A stretch of 64,000 bases of DNA from contig RSEE01000001.1 in the NCBI GenBank assembly GCA_003971905.1, forward strand, positions 1,612,001 through 1,676,000. Reading direction: 5' to 3'. The first letter of the stretch is position 1. Each line of letters starts with the position of its first letter. Source of the stretch: Moniliella sp. 'wahieum'. Its lineage: Eukaryota; Basidiomycota; Moniliellomycetes; Moniliellales; Moniliellaceae. Below the pieces are notes generated by a model. The model ran no database searches and was not told the DNA's origin. It worked only from the letters and a program-made list of their open reading frames with translations. Made by a program: the position numbers and the translations under genes. Of the stretch, positions 1 through 10,256 are shown piece by piece.

Positions 1-390
1 AACGGAACCAGGGACTAATTGAAGTCGCCACGCTCACTATTACATCTGAATGCAAACACTGCACATCGTACTAAAACACTTCTGTCACTGACTCGTCTGG
101 AAAAGGGAGCTAGTTCTGATAGACGAACAAACAACTGGCATGAATACGACTCAACCGGTCCCAGAACGGATGTAAACAAAGTCCCAAGAAGAGAACAATT
201 TCAAACATCAATTAGGAGCGGGAACTAGCAAACGCAGCAAGGGCGAAAGTATATGTCGCAGATTCTGCGTACGAGCTTACCAGGATTGAGAAAGCATGAG
301 GTGGGAAAGGCGATTACCGAAAACAAGACCATATAAGGCACCCAGATTGGCATGTCGCTTAACGAATACTCGCTTAAGCCAAAGAACAAA

Positions 391-445
391 GCCCAAACGT
401 AATTTACGGGAAGCCATTGAACACAGCCCAAACGGTAATTTACGG
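391..445. repeat. 19-20 bp direct repeat
   Basis: A 19-bp word beginning GCCCAAAC and ending ATTTACGG occurs at 391-409 and again at 426-445. The second copy has one extra G. The unique spacer is 16 bp. No function can be assigned. Confidence 0.7.
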
Positions 446-863
446 AGGGTAAATGCAGGCAGACCACAAGGAACTGTGCAAGCTGCATTGAACGAATTGA
501 CCGTATTGATCTATCTACAGGGAACATGTTCCATTACAACGTCAATGACAAATATATGACAAGCAAGGGAGACAAGGCTCGTGCATCAATCCACACGACT
601 CTCGTTAATCTCGCTGCTTTGTTGGAAAAGTATATATCTTTTTGAAATACGATTTCTCCATTGGGAAATGCCGATGCTGCAAGCGCTATTCCTTTGACAA
701 GTACGTATGTATCTCATATCTAGGTACTGACATCCCCCTTCAGAATTCGGGCGGGGCGAACACCAATTCCTTAAATCTCGTCATGCGAATGCAGTGATCT
801 CTAACCACTGACCCTGCCTTGAAATCGGGTAGCTGTATGCAGTGCTTTCATGCACCCAGTGGG

Positions 864-956
864 ACTACCGCACATTTTTCCTTCTTCTTCTCCCTTCAGG
901 CCAATAAAAACTACCGCACCATTTTTCCTTCTTCGTCTCCCTTCAGGCCAATAAAA
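864..956. repeat. 46-47 bp tandem duplication
   Basis: Two head-to-tail copies (864-909 and 910-956) each run from ACTACCGCAC to GGCCAATAAAA. They differ by one inserted C and one T/G change, so the duplication looks recent. The unit holds a pyrimidine tract ending in CAGG, so each copy offers a potential 3' splice site. No gene is recognised here. Confidence 0.85.
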
Positions 957-1820
957 GGATGGCTGTTGTTGGAGATATGGAATGTATCTTATGGCTTTAC
1001 GACTCCATCTCCAGTTAGGTGCAAAACATTTGGGAATACTCTCAGAGTGGCCATATGTAGAACTGCGTAGGTGTGGGGATGGGGGGACCAGAGGGTGAGC
1101 CCGTCTTCGGATTGCTGTACATCCGACGTGCATCGCATCTTTGGATACGAGGACGGCTTGGTTGGATCATAGGACGATGGTAAGAGCCCCCATTACGGAA
1201 AAAATCATATTCTCATTCTGGATAATAAGACTCACTATTTGGCTGGGGCAGAGTATGAGGACAATTTACACGTTCATATTCATCTGGAGCAAAAGGCCTT
1301 TCTCTCTAACGATTGCACGTAGACTCGTAATACCGGTTTCATTCAGACTGTTTGAATTGGTCACGAAGTTACCTAAAGGATTCAGGCATTCCAAAAACCT
1401 GAATATGGCTGTAAACGCGATGTGAAGGATTCTCCTGTCGTTACCCACTCTTTGGTAATTCATCCCCATGTTGAATAGTATGCCCGCGTAAGGCATTGGG
1501 GCAATCAGATCTGTGACTGCTTGAGAATTAAAGAGCAACTCGGTTTGATGATACCTAACTTGACCAGGCACCACCCTTCTTGTTTTACTTCCCCCCCTAC
1601 TGCATTTTCTAGGCGGACTGGTCGTTTCGGCACCACCGTGATTTCATGTGTTGCTGAATGGTGCCGTTTAAAATTGTCGCACAATTATTGGACCAAATTG
1701 TGAGGGAAAAGGAAACCACTGATATATAAATACCTTCAAAAATGTCAGAGGAGTAATTTGCCGTGGGTGAGGCAATTCTGCCAGCGCGCTGCAGGTCAGT
1801 GACGTCGCCGATGTCACCAC

Positions 1821-1917
1821 CCTGAACGTCAGATATGTCCTCGATGTCATCCCCTTGAACGTCAAATACATCCTCGACGTCACCCCCTTGAACGTCAGAA
1901 ACGTCATTGACGTGCCC
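1821..1917 (+). repeat. 33-bp tandem repeat coding an 11-residue unit
   Basis: Three consecutive units of about 33 bp each start with TTGAACGTCA (first copy CTGAACGTCA) and end with GATGTCA or GACGTCA. Read on the plus strand, they encode repeats of the form LNVRYVLDVIP, followed by an acidic stretch (DDVSDESDLP). A 33-bp period keeps the frame, and changes between units are mostly conservative (V/I, D kept), so this may be a remnant of a coding exon. No parent gene is recognised. Confidence 0.6.
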
Positions 1918-2254
1918 ATGGACGACGTATCTGACGAATCTGATCTTCCTATGCTCGCTCTCCCTGGGTTAATACATGACCAGTGTAAACATAAAAACGT
2001 ACCGCCAAATCATCACCATCTCCCCAAGAAACAAAATCTGCCAGCTGCGGACTTTGTATATGAAATTTCCATGTTCTGGCTCTTAGGCCTTAGGGTTTAA
2101 AGCACATTGTTTTCCTATGGGGCATTATATAAACTTCCTTAGTGTTTTCCCAGAATCAGCGCCGTGGCATTCATCTATTTGCCGGTATAGTGCCTCCGCT
2201 TGGAAATATCCATAGTGAGAAGGCACAGCCCGGGGGAAATAGTGAGGAAAAGAG

Positions 2255-2281
2255 TGGCTCGAATGGGAATCGAACCCATGT
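2255..2281 (-). pseudogene. orphan tRNA T-arm and 3' acceptor strand
   Basis: On the minus strand a perfect T-arm is present: stem ATGGG, loop TTCGATT, stem CCCAT. It is followed by TCGAGCC and a discriminator A. It contains a B-box-like GGTTCGATTCC. I could not find the matching 5' acceptor strand (GGCTCGA), a normal D-arm or an anticodon hairpin within 80 nt upstream, even allowing an intron. It is best read as a tRNA fragment or tRNA-derived element, not a working tRNA gene. Confidence 0.35.
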
Positions 2282-2751
2282 CATCGATAATGGGTCTTCT
2301 TCCTCTCCAGTGCAGATATACTGAAAGAGACGCTCGATGCGTTTAATCATAGGCGCCTCCTCCTCCGCCGTGTGTGCCGTAGTGCCTGTGCACACGTCGC
2401 GTCGCTGCTGTAGCGCCTCAATGTCACACGGGCGCTCGACTTGTCGATGGCAACTTGATATGAAGCCGCTGGGACATGAAAGGCAGGAGGATCCGTCGGA
2501 GGTGGTGTCGGTAGAATATAAACTGTCCGTTACCTAAGCGAATCGCGCTGTAGCGTCACTGCAATGCCAGACTATAACCAATGCCCGAGTACGTTTTCTA
2601 TAGAGAGGATGCTACTAGCTTCATCTTACATGGTTCATTGAACCCATGTCCACCCACCGGTTGAGCAGAAATAGAAGCAGCAGCAGCGACGCCTATCATC
2701 CCCACGTACACCCTTCCCCAGCAACAGATCTCTCGATCCGCTGATCAAGCC

Positions 2752-4788
2752 TTATCGCTCCAGTTCGCCATCAAAGGGCATAAGGGACGACAACGGTGTC
2801 CACGTTGCACGTTCCCCCATCAACCGTATTGTTTGTGGGATCCGGGAGATGTTTAGCTCTTCCGCGACTAGTTTGCGTACATCCACTCGTACATCTCCCA
2901 GAGGTAGGGTCTGAGCCGTAAGTTGGCGCTGGCAACCAAGTCGTAGGTTCGGAGCCGGAAGCCGTCTTCCTCTCGTTGTAACAAATAGACTGCCGACGAG
3001 GTGCACTTGGCATCCTCGATGGGCAATGCATCCGCCCTAATATCGTGTACAACGGTACGGGGGAAAAGGTACCCTTGCTCAACCACAAAAGTTCGAAGGT
3101 TCGAGCGTCTGGTCGTCAGGGTAGACACGTACCTGCGTTGCATCACCCGCAAACGAGTAATCCAGAGCAATGCAGAGAGTTTCAAGGGTCAACACAGCGC
3201 GACCATCACCCACAGATAAACGAGGAGCAGTTGATCTCCTGTCAAAGAAACAATGGACATAAACCGAGCGCATGCTTCTGTCGCCAGATTGAGCAGCACA
3301 ATTCGCCCCCCCGCATATGCAATCACCAAAACTCCGTACTTGTTATCCAGGCCCATACTAACCGGCGGATCCGTGTAATTCGCAGGTTGGGGCATATTGT
3401 GGGCTAGTATTGCTTCAGGTAGGGGAGGAGAGTCTGAGGGCCTCCCCCACATAAGCCAGGGGGGTGCTTCCTCCCTCTCCGGATGGTGTCAAATCCATCG
3501 GGCGGCCAGTACGTGCTGCTGTCGTCACTGTCACTTAACCATAGCCCAGCCGTTGCACGACGCTGTAACAAGTGGCTCGTACGACGTTGAAGAAAAAATA
3601 CCTCCAGCCTTTTCCGGTGGAGGGGCCTGGTCAACCTCTTCTGTAGAAAATCAATCCCAAGCAAAGGGACTTCCACCTTCCATTGCCAGATTCCATTACG
3701 CGAAAAACAATGAATCGCGCTCCGATACTCAACGTCAAGTACCCGCGATGCATCAGTCACCGTTGCCACGTACACCCGTCCGGCATCATAGGTAAACGTG
3801 GCCACCCTCCCTTCTATCCCGTTGAGAAAGGGATGAAGCACGGTGATGTTTCCACTTTTCAGGTCGTAACAGATCACCTCCTGGTTCGCTTCCGGGGACA
3901 CCAACAGCAGATCCTCCCCAAGCTCAGCCTTGGTGTAGTGCAGGCGGGCCATCTCTTGCGGCAAAGGAACTGGGTCAGTGTACACCCCTTTCTGGAACCA
4001 CTCCGGTACAAATGACCTTTTGCCTTCGCAGCAAAACTGAAGAGGTATTGCGAGGTAACGCAAACATCTTCGCCCACTTGGAGATCCCGCGTCCACAGCA
4101 CATCCAGCACATCCAGATTAAGGGTAGTTACCCTGCTCCCCTTGGAAATAAGGGCCAAAATACGATGCGACTGAAGAATTCGCATCCTAGTGTCAGTTAC
4201 TAGGGTGGAGGTCGTGGACGAGGTGCCGGAACCGCTGTACCGGCACCACAGCAATACGACCCTTTTTACCATGAGGTAGGCGACCAAGATAATATTGTTG
4301 CAAATAATGGAGGGACGAGTGCCTTCCAATTGCGCGCAAAATTCATTTAACCTCTTGTTTCGTCCTCATCTTGAACCGCCTCCAGGGATGTGTGGGGTGG
4401 AACGAAAGTTTGGTGTGCGCGTGTACTCCAAATCTCGTCCGAGTCGAGCAAACGATTGAGAGAATGGCTGGCCTGGCTCAATGTTGCTAAATTTGACAGA
4501 CACAAGGGGACTAGAGAGGATCTGCGCGACAATCTCAAGAGGCAGACGGAGGAGAATCATCGGAGTAAGAGTGTTCTGTTTTTGCCACTCGATTATCTTT
4601 CGCGGCTTTGGAACAGCTCTTTGGCTCATCCACATTTCTTCCGAACCTAGCAAACAGTGGAGATCTTGGCTGGCCCTGCTTAGTGCAGTTAGATCTTTCA
4701 ATTCCACATGGGGGCTGGAAAGAATCTGTGCGACAATGCAAGACGGTAGACGGAGAAGGATCATTTGGTGAGGATATATTGTTTGCAC
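2752..4788 (-). pseudogene. F-box protein, duplicated F-box, reading frame broken
   Basis: The first open stretch (4788 down to about 4640) gives a basidiomycete-style F-box starting near MILLRLPSCIVAQILSS and ending LLGSEEMW. A second, diverged F-box (MILLRLPLEIVAQILSS ... LLDSDEIW) starts 204 bp further on. Its second half is in another frame, and a stop follows near 4347. Downstream, pieces in three frames (4329-3874, 4096-3570, 3452-2868) read like the blade-type C-terminal part common in agaricomycete F-box proteins, with repeated hydrophobic strands and phrases such as VICYDLKSGN and YDAGRVYVATV. F-box proteins recruit substrates to SCF ubiquitin ligases. Either this is a decayed member of an expanded family or, given the error pattern in the window, a live gene with base-call deletions. 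F-box identity is fairly sure; the gene ends are not. Confidence 0.55.
4560..4788 (-). repeat. internal F-box duplication (204-bp period)
   Basis: The segment coding the first F-box (from about 4764) and the one coding the second (from about 4560) align at both protein and DNA level. Both contain MILLRLP, IVAQILSS, an SRAS/SQAS element and a final S(E/D)E(M/I)W. The period is 204 bp, or 68 codons. It suggests unequal crossing-over or tandem duplication of the F-box exon. Confidence 0.6.
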
Positions 4789-7700
4789 AAGTCCTCTTTT
4801 CGTGGGGCTCGAGTTGGGTTTAAGTCGAGGTCGGGGGTGGATGGGTTGTTGGCTTGGTTTTGTCGACGAAGGAGAGGGAGCAATGGGAGGGAGAAGCGTG
4901 GAACGTCAGCTGCCCTCTTTTATAACTTCATCACAGTTGTTCTTTAGCCTCATCTCCTCGGATTGGCCCCCTCCATCCTAGAGAACAGCAAAAAGAGTCA
5001 CGCCGGGGTTTCCAGATGCAAAAACAGCTCACACCTCAACGGTGCATCAACTCTTTGCGCTTAGGTCAGAAGTAGTGCACACGTCTCAACACAAATGCTG
5101 ATAGTATACCAGAGGAGAAAACACCACTGCCGCACTAAGAGAGCAACAGCTGATGAATACAACAGATGAAATACAATAGAGTAACTAATACTTGACGATG
5201 TTACTCACGAACCCAGTATGGGTGACCATCATAGGGCTCATGGGATGTATACTCTTCACTTTCACCTTGGGGTGCTGACGAAAAGAGTCCACGGAGCCCG
5301 AGAGAGGATGATCTGTGCGCATTAATAGTATGAAAGAAATGCCCTCCCCTCTTCCCCCTTTCGTAGTGTGGAATCTGAGTGAGTCGGCACGGCGTCAACC
5401 TCATTCATATACTCATTGATCTCCTAGCTGCCACTGTATCCACAACGCAATACCCGCAACTTCATGACTGCCAGGTGGTTGGGCACCTGAGACGCACCGA
5501 TGCCCCGGGAGTGTACATCACACAGGAGTCGGTGTACCAGCACCCCGTATAGGATATCGAGCACGGTGCCTATGACCGGCAACGGCAGATGGCCGAGAGC
5601 CCAGTCGAGCCCATACTCTCCTTGTATCCGTTGTCTGGGTTATATATACGTAAACGAGAGCGTGATGGCTTGTCTGAACGATGAACAAACTCCCATACAC
5701 TCTGCTGTGTCCACATAACCCGATTCCAGAGCTCGCACCCGAATGAACCCAGTCCGATCGTGGCGAGCCAGACCATCAGTGTTACTTCAGCGTGGGCTGG
5801 CTCGCCTAAGTAACCCACATCTATCCGTTACGCCTAAACCGAACATGCTTCCTTCGATCTGGGCGGCCACAAGATCGAGTTCCGTTTCTATACGGCTCAG
5901 GAGATCTGTGTGAGCTATGAGTCCCATTATGATTTATCCACTTCAGGTCATTGGTCTTCGGTATTGAGGGCAAATGAGCTCTAAGTTGGAGCTGCCGGAT
6001 CCGGACGTCTATTTCATGATCTGTGGGCGTCTCTCGTTCCTGTCGTGAGAGAGTCGTGAGAGACTATCCTCATGCATTTTACGTTCTTGAGGAGAGCGGA
6101 GAACCTGCCCAATACTTTGGGCTTTTTGCGTAGTATTTGGCTGTTCCTGTTCCCAGGGATCCTTTCCCTGCTTGATCTGTGCCCCGTACTAGTAGTTGCG
6201 ATCCATTCGCCTTTATTCCTTCCTCTTTCTACGTTGTATGTTGCTTCCTTAAAGTTCCTATATCTGTATAACATTCTCCTTATGTATGTTCTTCCTCTAG
6301 TGGGTCTTTTTGCAGCAACATCTCCTTACGAATCCATCCTTATCTACCAGACTATACAACACCAACATTACTCCCTAGCTCACCAGCAGTCCCGCTGATC
6401 CCCTCCCCCCTTCCGCTTCCCAGCGGCCGCCTCTTGGTCTTCCCGAATCCCTGCGCCCTGGCATCCTTTGCCGTCGATCTCCCTCCAGCTTGCAGTTTCC
6501 ACTGTACGGATATCCCGCTGCGAAGCTACAAAAGAGTTGAGTTGTTCTGTGACAGGACCTGTCCGACCCTGTCTTTGTCTGCGTCCGCCTTCCAGTTAAC
6601 CTTTCAAGGTTCTGTGCGTCTACACGGACGCTACTTTTGCTCGTTACGTGCATACGCAACCTTGCCACGCGAATCGGCGCCTCAATTGAGAGGCCTCACC
6701 TCGTCTCTTAGTAGCTCTCCATTCGGAACCCCGCCAATAACGTTCAAGCTCTCGATAATCAGCGAGTGAGCTCTCCACCAAAGGATACTAGGACCCCTAA
6801 ACCGTGAGGTGTGCTCCAGTTCGGGGGTTGCCCATGACACTCGGGGTAAAACAGAAGCAATCATTTGCTTGTGTGGTAAGGCTGCATAGGAACCGGCTTG
6901 GGCAGTAGTGCCGGTTCTAAAGTTTTGTATATTCGCGGGGACGACAAAGGAGGCAGCAATGCAGAACGGCACTACCCAAACTTCGACGGCAGAGGGAACC
7001 GGAATTGGAACTGAGTGGGACTGAAAGCTGGGACTGAAACCGGCGGATACGGGAAAGGGAAACACCAAGTGGTTCATACTGTTAGTGTCGATGGCGGCTC
7101 ATCCGCTCAGTCCACGAGACATAGCACGACCGCTTTACTATAGCGAAGTTTTTGGTTGTGGGCTTGGGAGCGAGTTCTGTTAAGACCAGCCGTGGACAGC
7201 GCATTGGGCCTAGTTAGATCGGATCAAGATTGGTCGCTTTTACCCTCGCAGCTTACTAAGCTTCAGTTCCTTCATGTCTCGTTGCTCTCTTCTTCCCTGC
7301 GCGCTGGCCAAACCACAGCCAGACCTGAGAATACAGTTCTCAGCAAATCGCAAATAAAAGTTGGCTTCCCCATGTATAAATACCCCTCTAATACTCACTG
7401 TGTGTGGAGGTAATTCATCACTTGCATCACTTGTATAATAGCCATTACTCATATATGGCCACTTGGTTCCATATCTCGTCCATCGCGCCTGGCAGCATGC
7501 TGGAGTGAAGCCTATCGTCCTTTAACACTATGAGTTAATTGCTTCTGTCAATCTCCTTCGACACATCATGGATATGTTCGTTTTTGCCATAGTAGTTGCT
7601 CCAGTTTTGCTAGGCTGCCGTGTCTCCATTCGTCTTTCTATTGGGTAAAAACGTCTAGGCGAGCATCTGCTGAGACCTCTTTGTCTTTCCGGATCTCTGC

Positions 7701-8094
7701 CCCTACTCCGTCATGTGAGCTTCCCCAGATCGCTGGCGTAGTCTCCGTCTCCCATTGTAGCCTTTCTCGACTATTGTCCCAATATTAACTCGAAAATAGA
7801 AACCCGCATCCCTCTACTTCTTTCTGCTACCCAGAGTAACTAGCTGCTGGAATGGATGGGCATAGATTGGCATCAAGCTAACGGTTGGTTGACAACCATG
7901 ACCAGTGCACCCCAGATGGGTCGAGTCGAGAGTCCCGCCCCCCTCCATGGACCGACGTACAAGGGGAGAAGAGGAAGGGATGGTACAAAAGCAGGCCTAT
8001 GGCCGCCGTGACAGGAAAAAAGACGGGAGCCTCTGCTCCCCGCCGAGCAAAGCAAGGCAAAGGAGTATCCTAGGACGCCACGCACCCTGATTTT
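4789..8094. other. long intergenic region, no gene recognised
   Basis: About 3.3 kb with only short open frames and no recognisable domain on either strand. No tRNA, rRNA or complete transposon was seen. The right end is the 3' flank of RPS8. Confidence 0.5.
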
Positions 8095-8711
8095 TTAAGC
8101 GTGCTTGTTCTTGGTCGAGCGGAGACGACGGACGTAGTGCTCGAGCTCGTCGCCCTCAAGAATGTAGCCGTCAGCGCGGCCCGACTGGCCGGGGCGCGAC
8201 GAGATGCAAGCGTAGAGGCGGCCGGCACCGAACTGCTGCTCAAGAATGGGCGAGATGGCAGCGGTCTGCTGGCGCTCCGCAAGCTTCTTTGCACCTTGCG
8301 GGACTGCTTGACGGGCTCCTCCTCCTTGGCGAACGACTTCTTGGTCGTCACAGGCACACCGTAGTGCTTCTCGTAGGCCTGACGGAAGGGGGTCGCGTCA
8401 ACCTGGATGATGGCGTTCTTGACCAGCGTGTTGGTGCGGACCAACTCGTTGTTGGAAGCGTTGAAAACGACACCGAGAATGCGGGTCTTGGAGGTGATGT
8501 GCTCCGAACCCCAAGCAAAGTTGCCCGACTCAAGGCGGAGCGCACGCTGCTTGATGTTCCCGCCACGGACGCGGACGGGGTGGATGCGCTTGGGGCCAAT
8601 ACGCGTGTTGGCCGACTGGCGGCCAAGCTGGTGAGCACGCTTTTTGGCAGGCACCACACGGCGCGCACCCGTGTGCGAACGCTTGTACCACGAAGCCCGA
8701 GTCAGACCCAT
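8095..8711 (-). CDS. RPS8: 40S ribosomal protein S8 (eS8), one frameshift
   Basis: eS8 is a component of the small ribosomal subunit. The product starts [11 protein letters not shown] and shows family signatures in order: [52 protein letters not shown] and [12 protein letters not shown], with a basic C-terminus ending TKNKHA. The frame breaks near 8288-8290, where an A-run (minus strand) is one base short. Beyond it the next frame continues with KLAERQQT, the eS8 C-terminal part and a stop at 8095. Restoring one base gives 205 residues, the normal family length. No coding intron is needed, although the CAG just before ATG could end a 5'-UTR intron. Because eS8 is essential, the frameshift most likely reflects sequence error. 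Two CACGTG elements lie about 440 bp upstream. Confidence 0.93.
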
Positions 8712-9146
8712 CTGTCCATTTCGAATCTGTCAGTCGGCTGCTGGGAGCACGTCTTGGGGGGACACCGACCCAGCACGATCCGCTGGGCGGAGAAGCGGGA
8801 GGGGGACGGAAGATAGAGGGGGAGGCCGGGTAGGAGGAACTCACCTTGCTGTTGTTGGTGGAGGAGTGTTGGTGCTGGTGCTGGTGTGGAGATGCGACGG
8901 GGAGATGCCCTGCGTGGGCTTCGTCGAGCAGGAAGCGGAACCCTACTGGCACCAACCCTGCTGCTGCGGCGTATTTGTGATGGCGGCGCAGTCGGGGGCA
9001 GTGTGCGTCGCATACTCACCTCGTGCCTATCTGTTTTCTCTGCGTTCGACTGGGCCGCGCGCCGGAATTACCTAATGAGATTCCGCCGGCCGATCATCTC
9101 GAGGGGGGCTGTCACTTGCGGCTGCGGCGGACAGAGGAGTGACGTG

Positions 9147-9171
9147 GAAAGCACGTGCTTTCGATCACGTG
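9147..9171. promoter_or_regulatory. paired CACGTG E-boxes upstream of RPS8
   Basis: A perfect 16-bp palindrome GAAAGCACGTGCTTTC (9147-9162) contains CACGTG at 9152-9157. A second CACGTG follows at 9166-9171, 14 bp away centre to centre. They lie 440-460 bp upstream of the RPS8 start codon. CACGTG is the site of Cbf1-type bHLH factors, which control ribosomal protein genes in some yeasts. A role here is inference. Confidence 0.4.
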
Positions 9172-10202
9172 GTGAGGCTTGGCTTAACTAAGAAAAAGCG
9201 ACGCCTGGCTGGGCCAGAAGCAGAGGTCTCCCACACAGGCCATTGAGAGCACTTCCCCCCATGGGACTGAACGTATTGAACGCGAAGGAGAAGTCCATGT
9301 CCCTCCCCGTCCCACTGGACGAGCCCACGCTCCTGCTGGCACTGGGCAAATCATTCTCGTGCAAAGGACACCGTGAAGAGGGAGAAGATTGGTTTTTTAC
9401 TACGCTCACACCCACACATCAGCCGTGTACCATCAAGTGTAGCCATATCATTGACAGAGCTTAAGGCAGGGACAAAGCGCTGCGCTGAAACCGGCCTCCT
9501 CATCCGGCGGGTGTCGCTTGTTGGCACCAAACCCGTTAGGAGACCAGAGGAACCGCCAGCCGATTAATAGGACCCGCTGGCGCCCTTCGGACCCATCTCA
9601 GTTCTCAGGATCTCGTCAGCTCTTATCCACTATCGAGTATCCCCTCGTAGTAGTTGGTGTGTGTTGGGTATATGCCTTTGTTCCTAGGATGTTCATGCTG
9701 GCCGAGTTCACATGTGTTCACGCTGTGAATGATACTTCGAAAATATACGGTACAGCATACGAAAATAGCCCCGGAAGAATGCTTCTCGGCAGGTACACGC
9801 CCTTTCAAGGAGACAACAAGAGCCTCGTGGACAACCAAGGGCGAGGCGTTGCAGGGCGTGGCCTGGCGTTGCTGCCCCTGTCAGCGTGCGTTGGCTGCGT
9901 GGTAGTGCGGCGGACGAGCGACGGGGTCCCGCAAGGCGGGCATGGCGTCCTTATTAATTCCCTTGTAAGCCTGACCAACCAGTCAGCCGAAGAGTGGGCG
10001 CGTGCCTGGTTCGCCTAAAGTGCAGCAGACAGACAGACTGCCCCCGTGCGGACACAAAACGCTCCGGTTTGCCATCCAAAACGCGCCGAGTCGGAACCCT
10101 CCGAGCCGCTTCTCCCGCCTGCCCTGTCGCTGTCCACGCCCCCCTCAGGCGGCCTCACCGCCGCCTCCTCTCCGTCACGCACGGGGGTGTCGGTGCACCG
10201 GG

Positions 10203-10211
10203 CAATATATA
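10203..10211 (+). promoter_or_regulatory. TATA-like element before ferric reductase
   Basis: CAATATATA stands out in an otherwise GC-rich stretch, 46-54 bp upstream of the proposed ATG at 10257. It would fit a TATA box of a regulated gene, but no transcription start is known. Confidence 0.3.
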
Positions 10212-10256
10212 CCCCCAGCGGACAACCCTCCCTTTCTCTGCCTCCCATCCACCGCC

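Larger units (their letters stand above)
1..2750. other. AT-richer gene-poor left flank
   Basis: No conserved protein is visible on either strand; all open frames are short and lack recognisable domains. It contains two short direct repeats, one 11-residue-period tandem repeat and an isolated tRNA-like T-arm, listed separately. The composition is clearly more AT-rich than the gene-dense part to the right. Confidence 0.5.
8712..10256. other. divergent intergenic region between RPS8 and ferric reductase
   Basis: About 1.5 kb separating the divergent RPS8 (minus) and ferric reductase (plus). It holds the E-box pair above and a TATA-like element near the right end. No further gene is recognised; the GC-rich open frames in 8.5-9.1 kb are shadows of RPS8 or its leader. 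Confidence 0.45.

Noticed and set aside
8280-8295. Programmed frameshift in RPS8
   Set aside because: eS8 genes are not known to use frameshifting and the same kind of base loss occurs in all neighbouring genes; sequence error is simpler.
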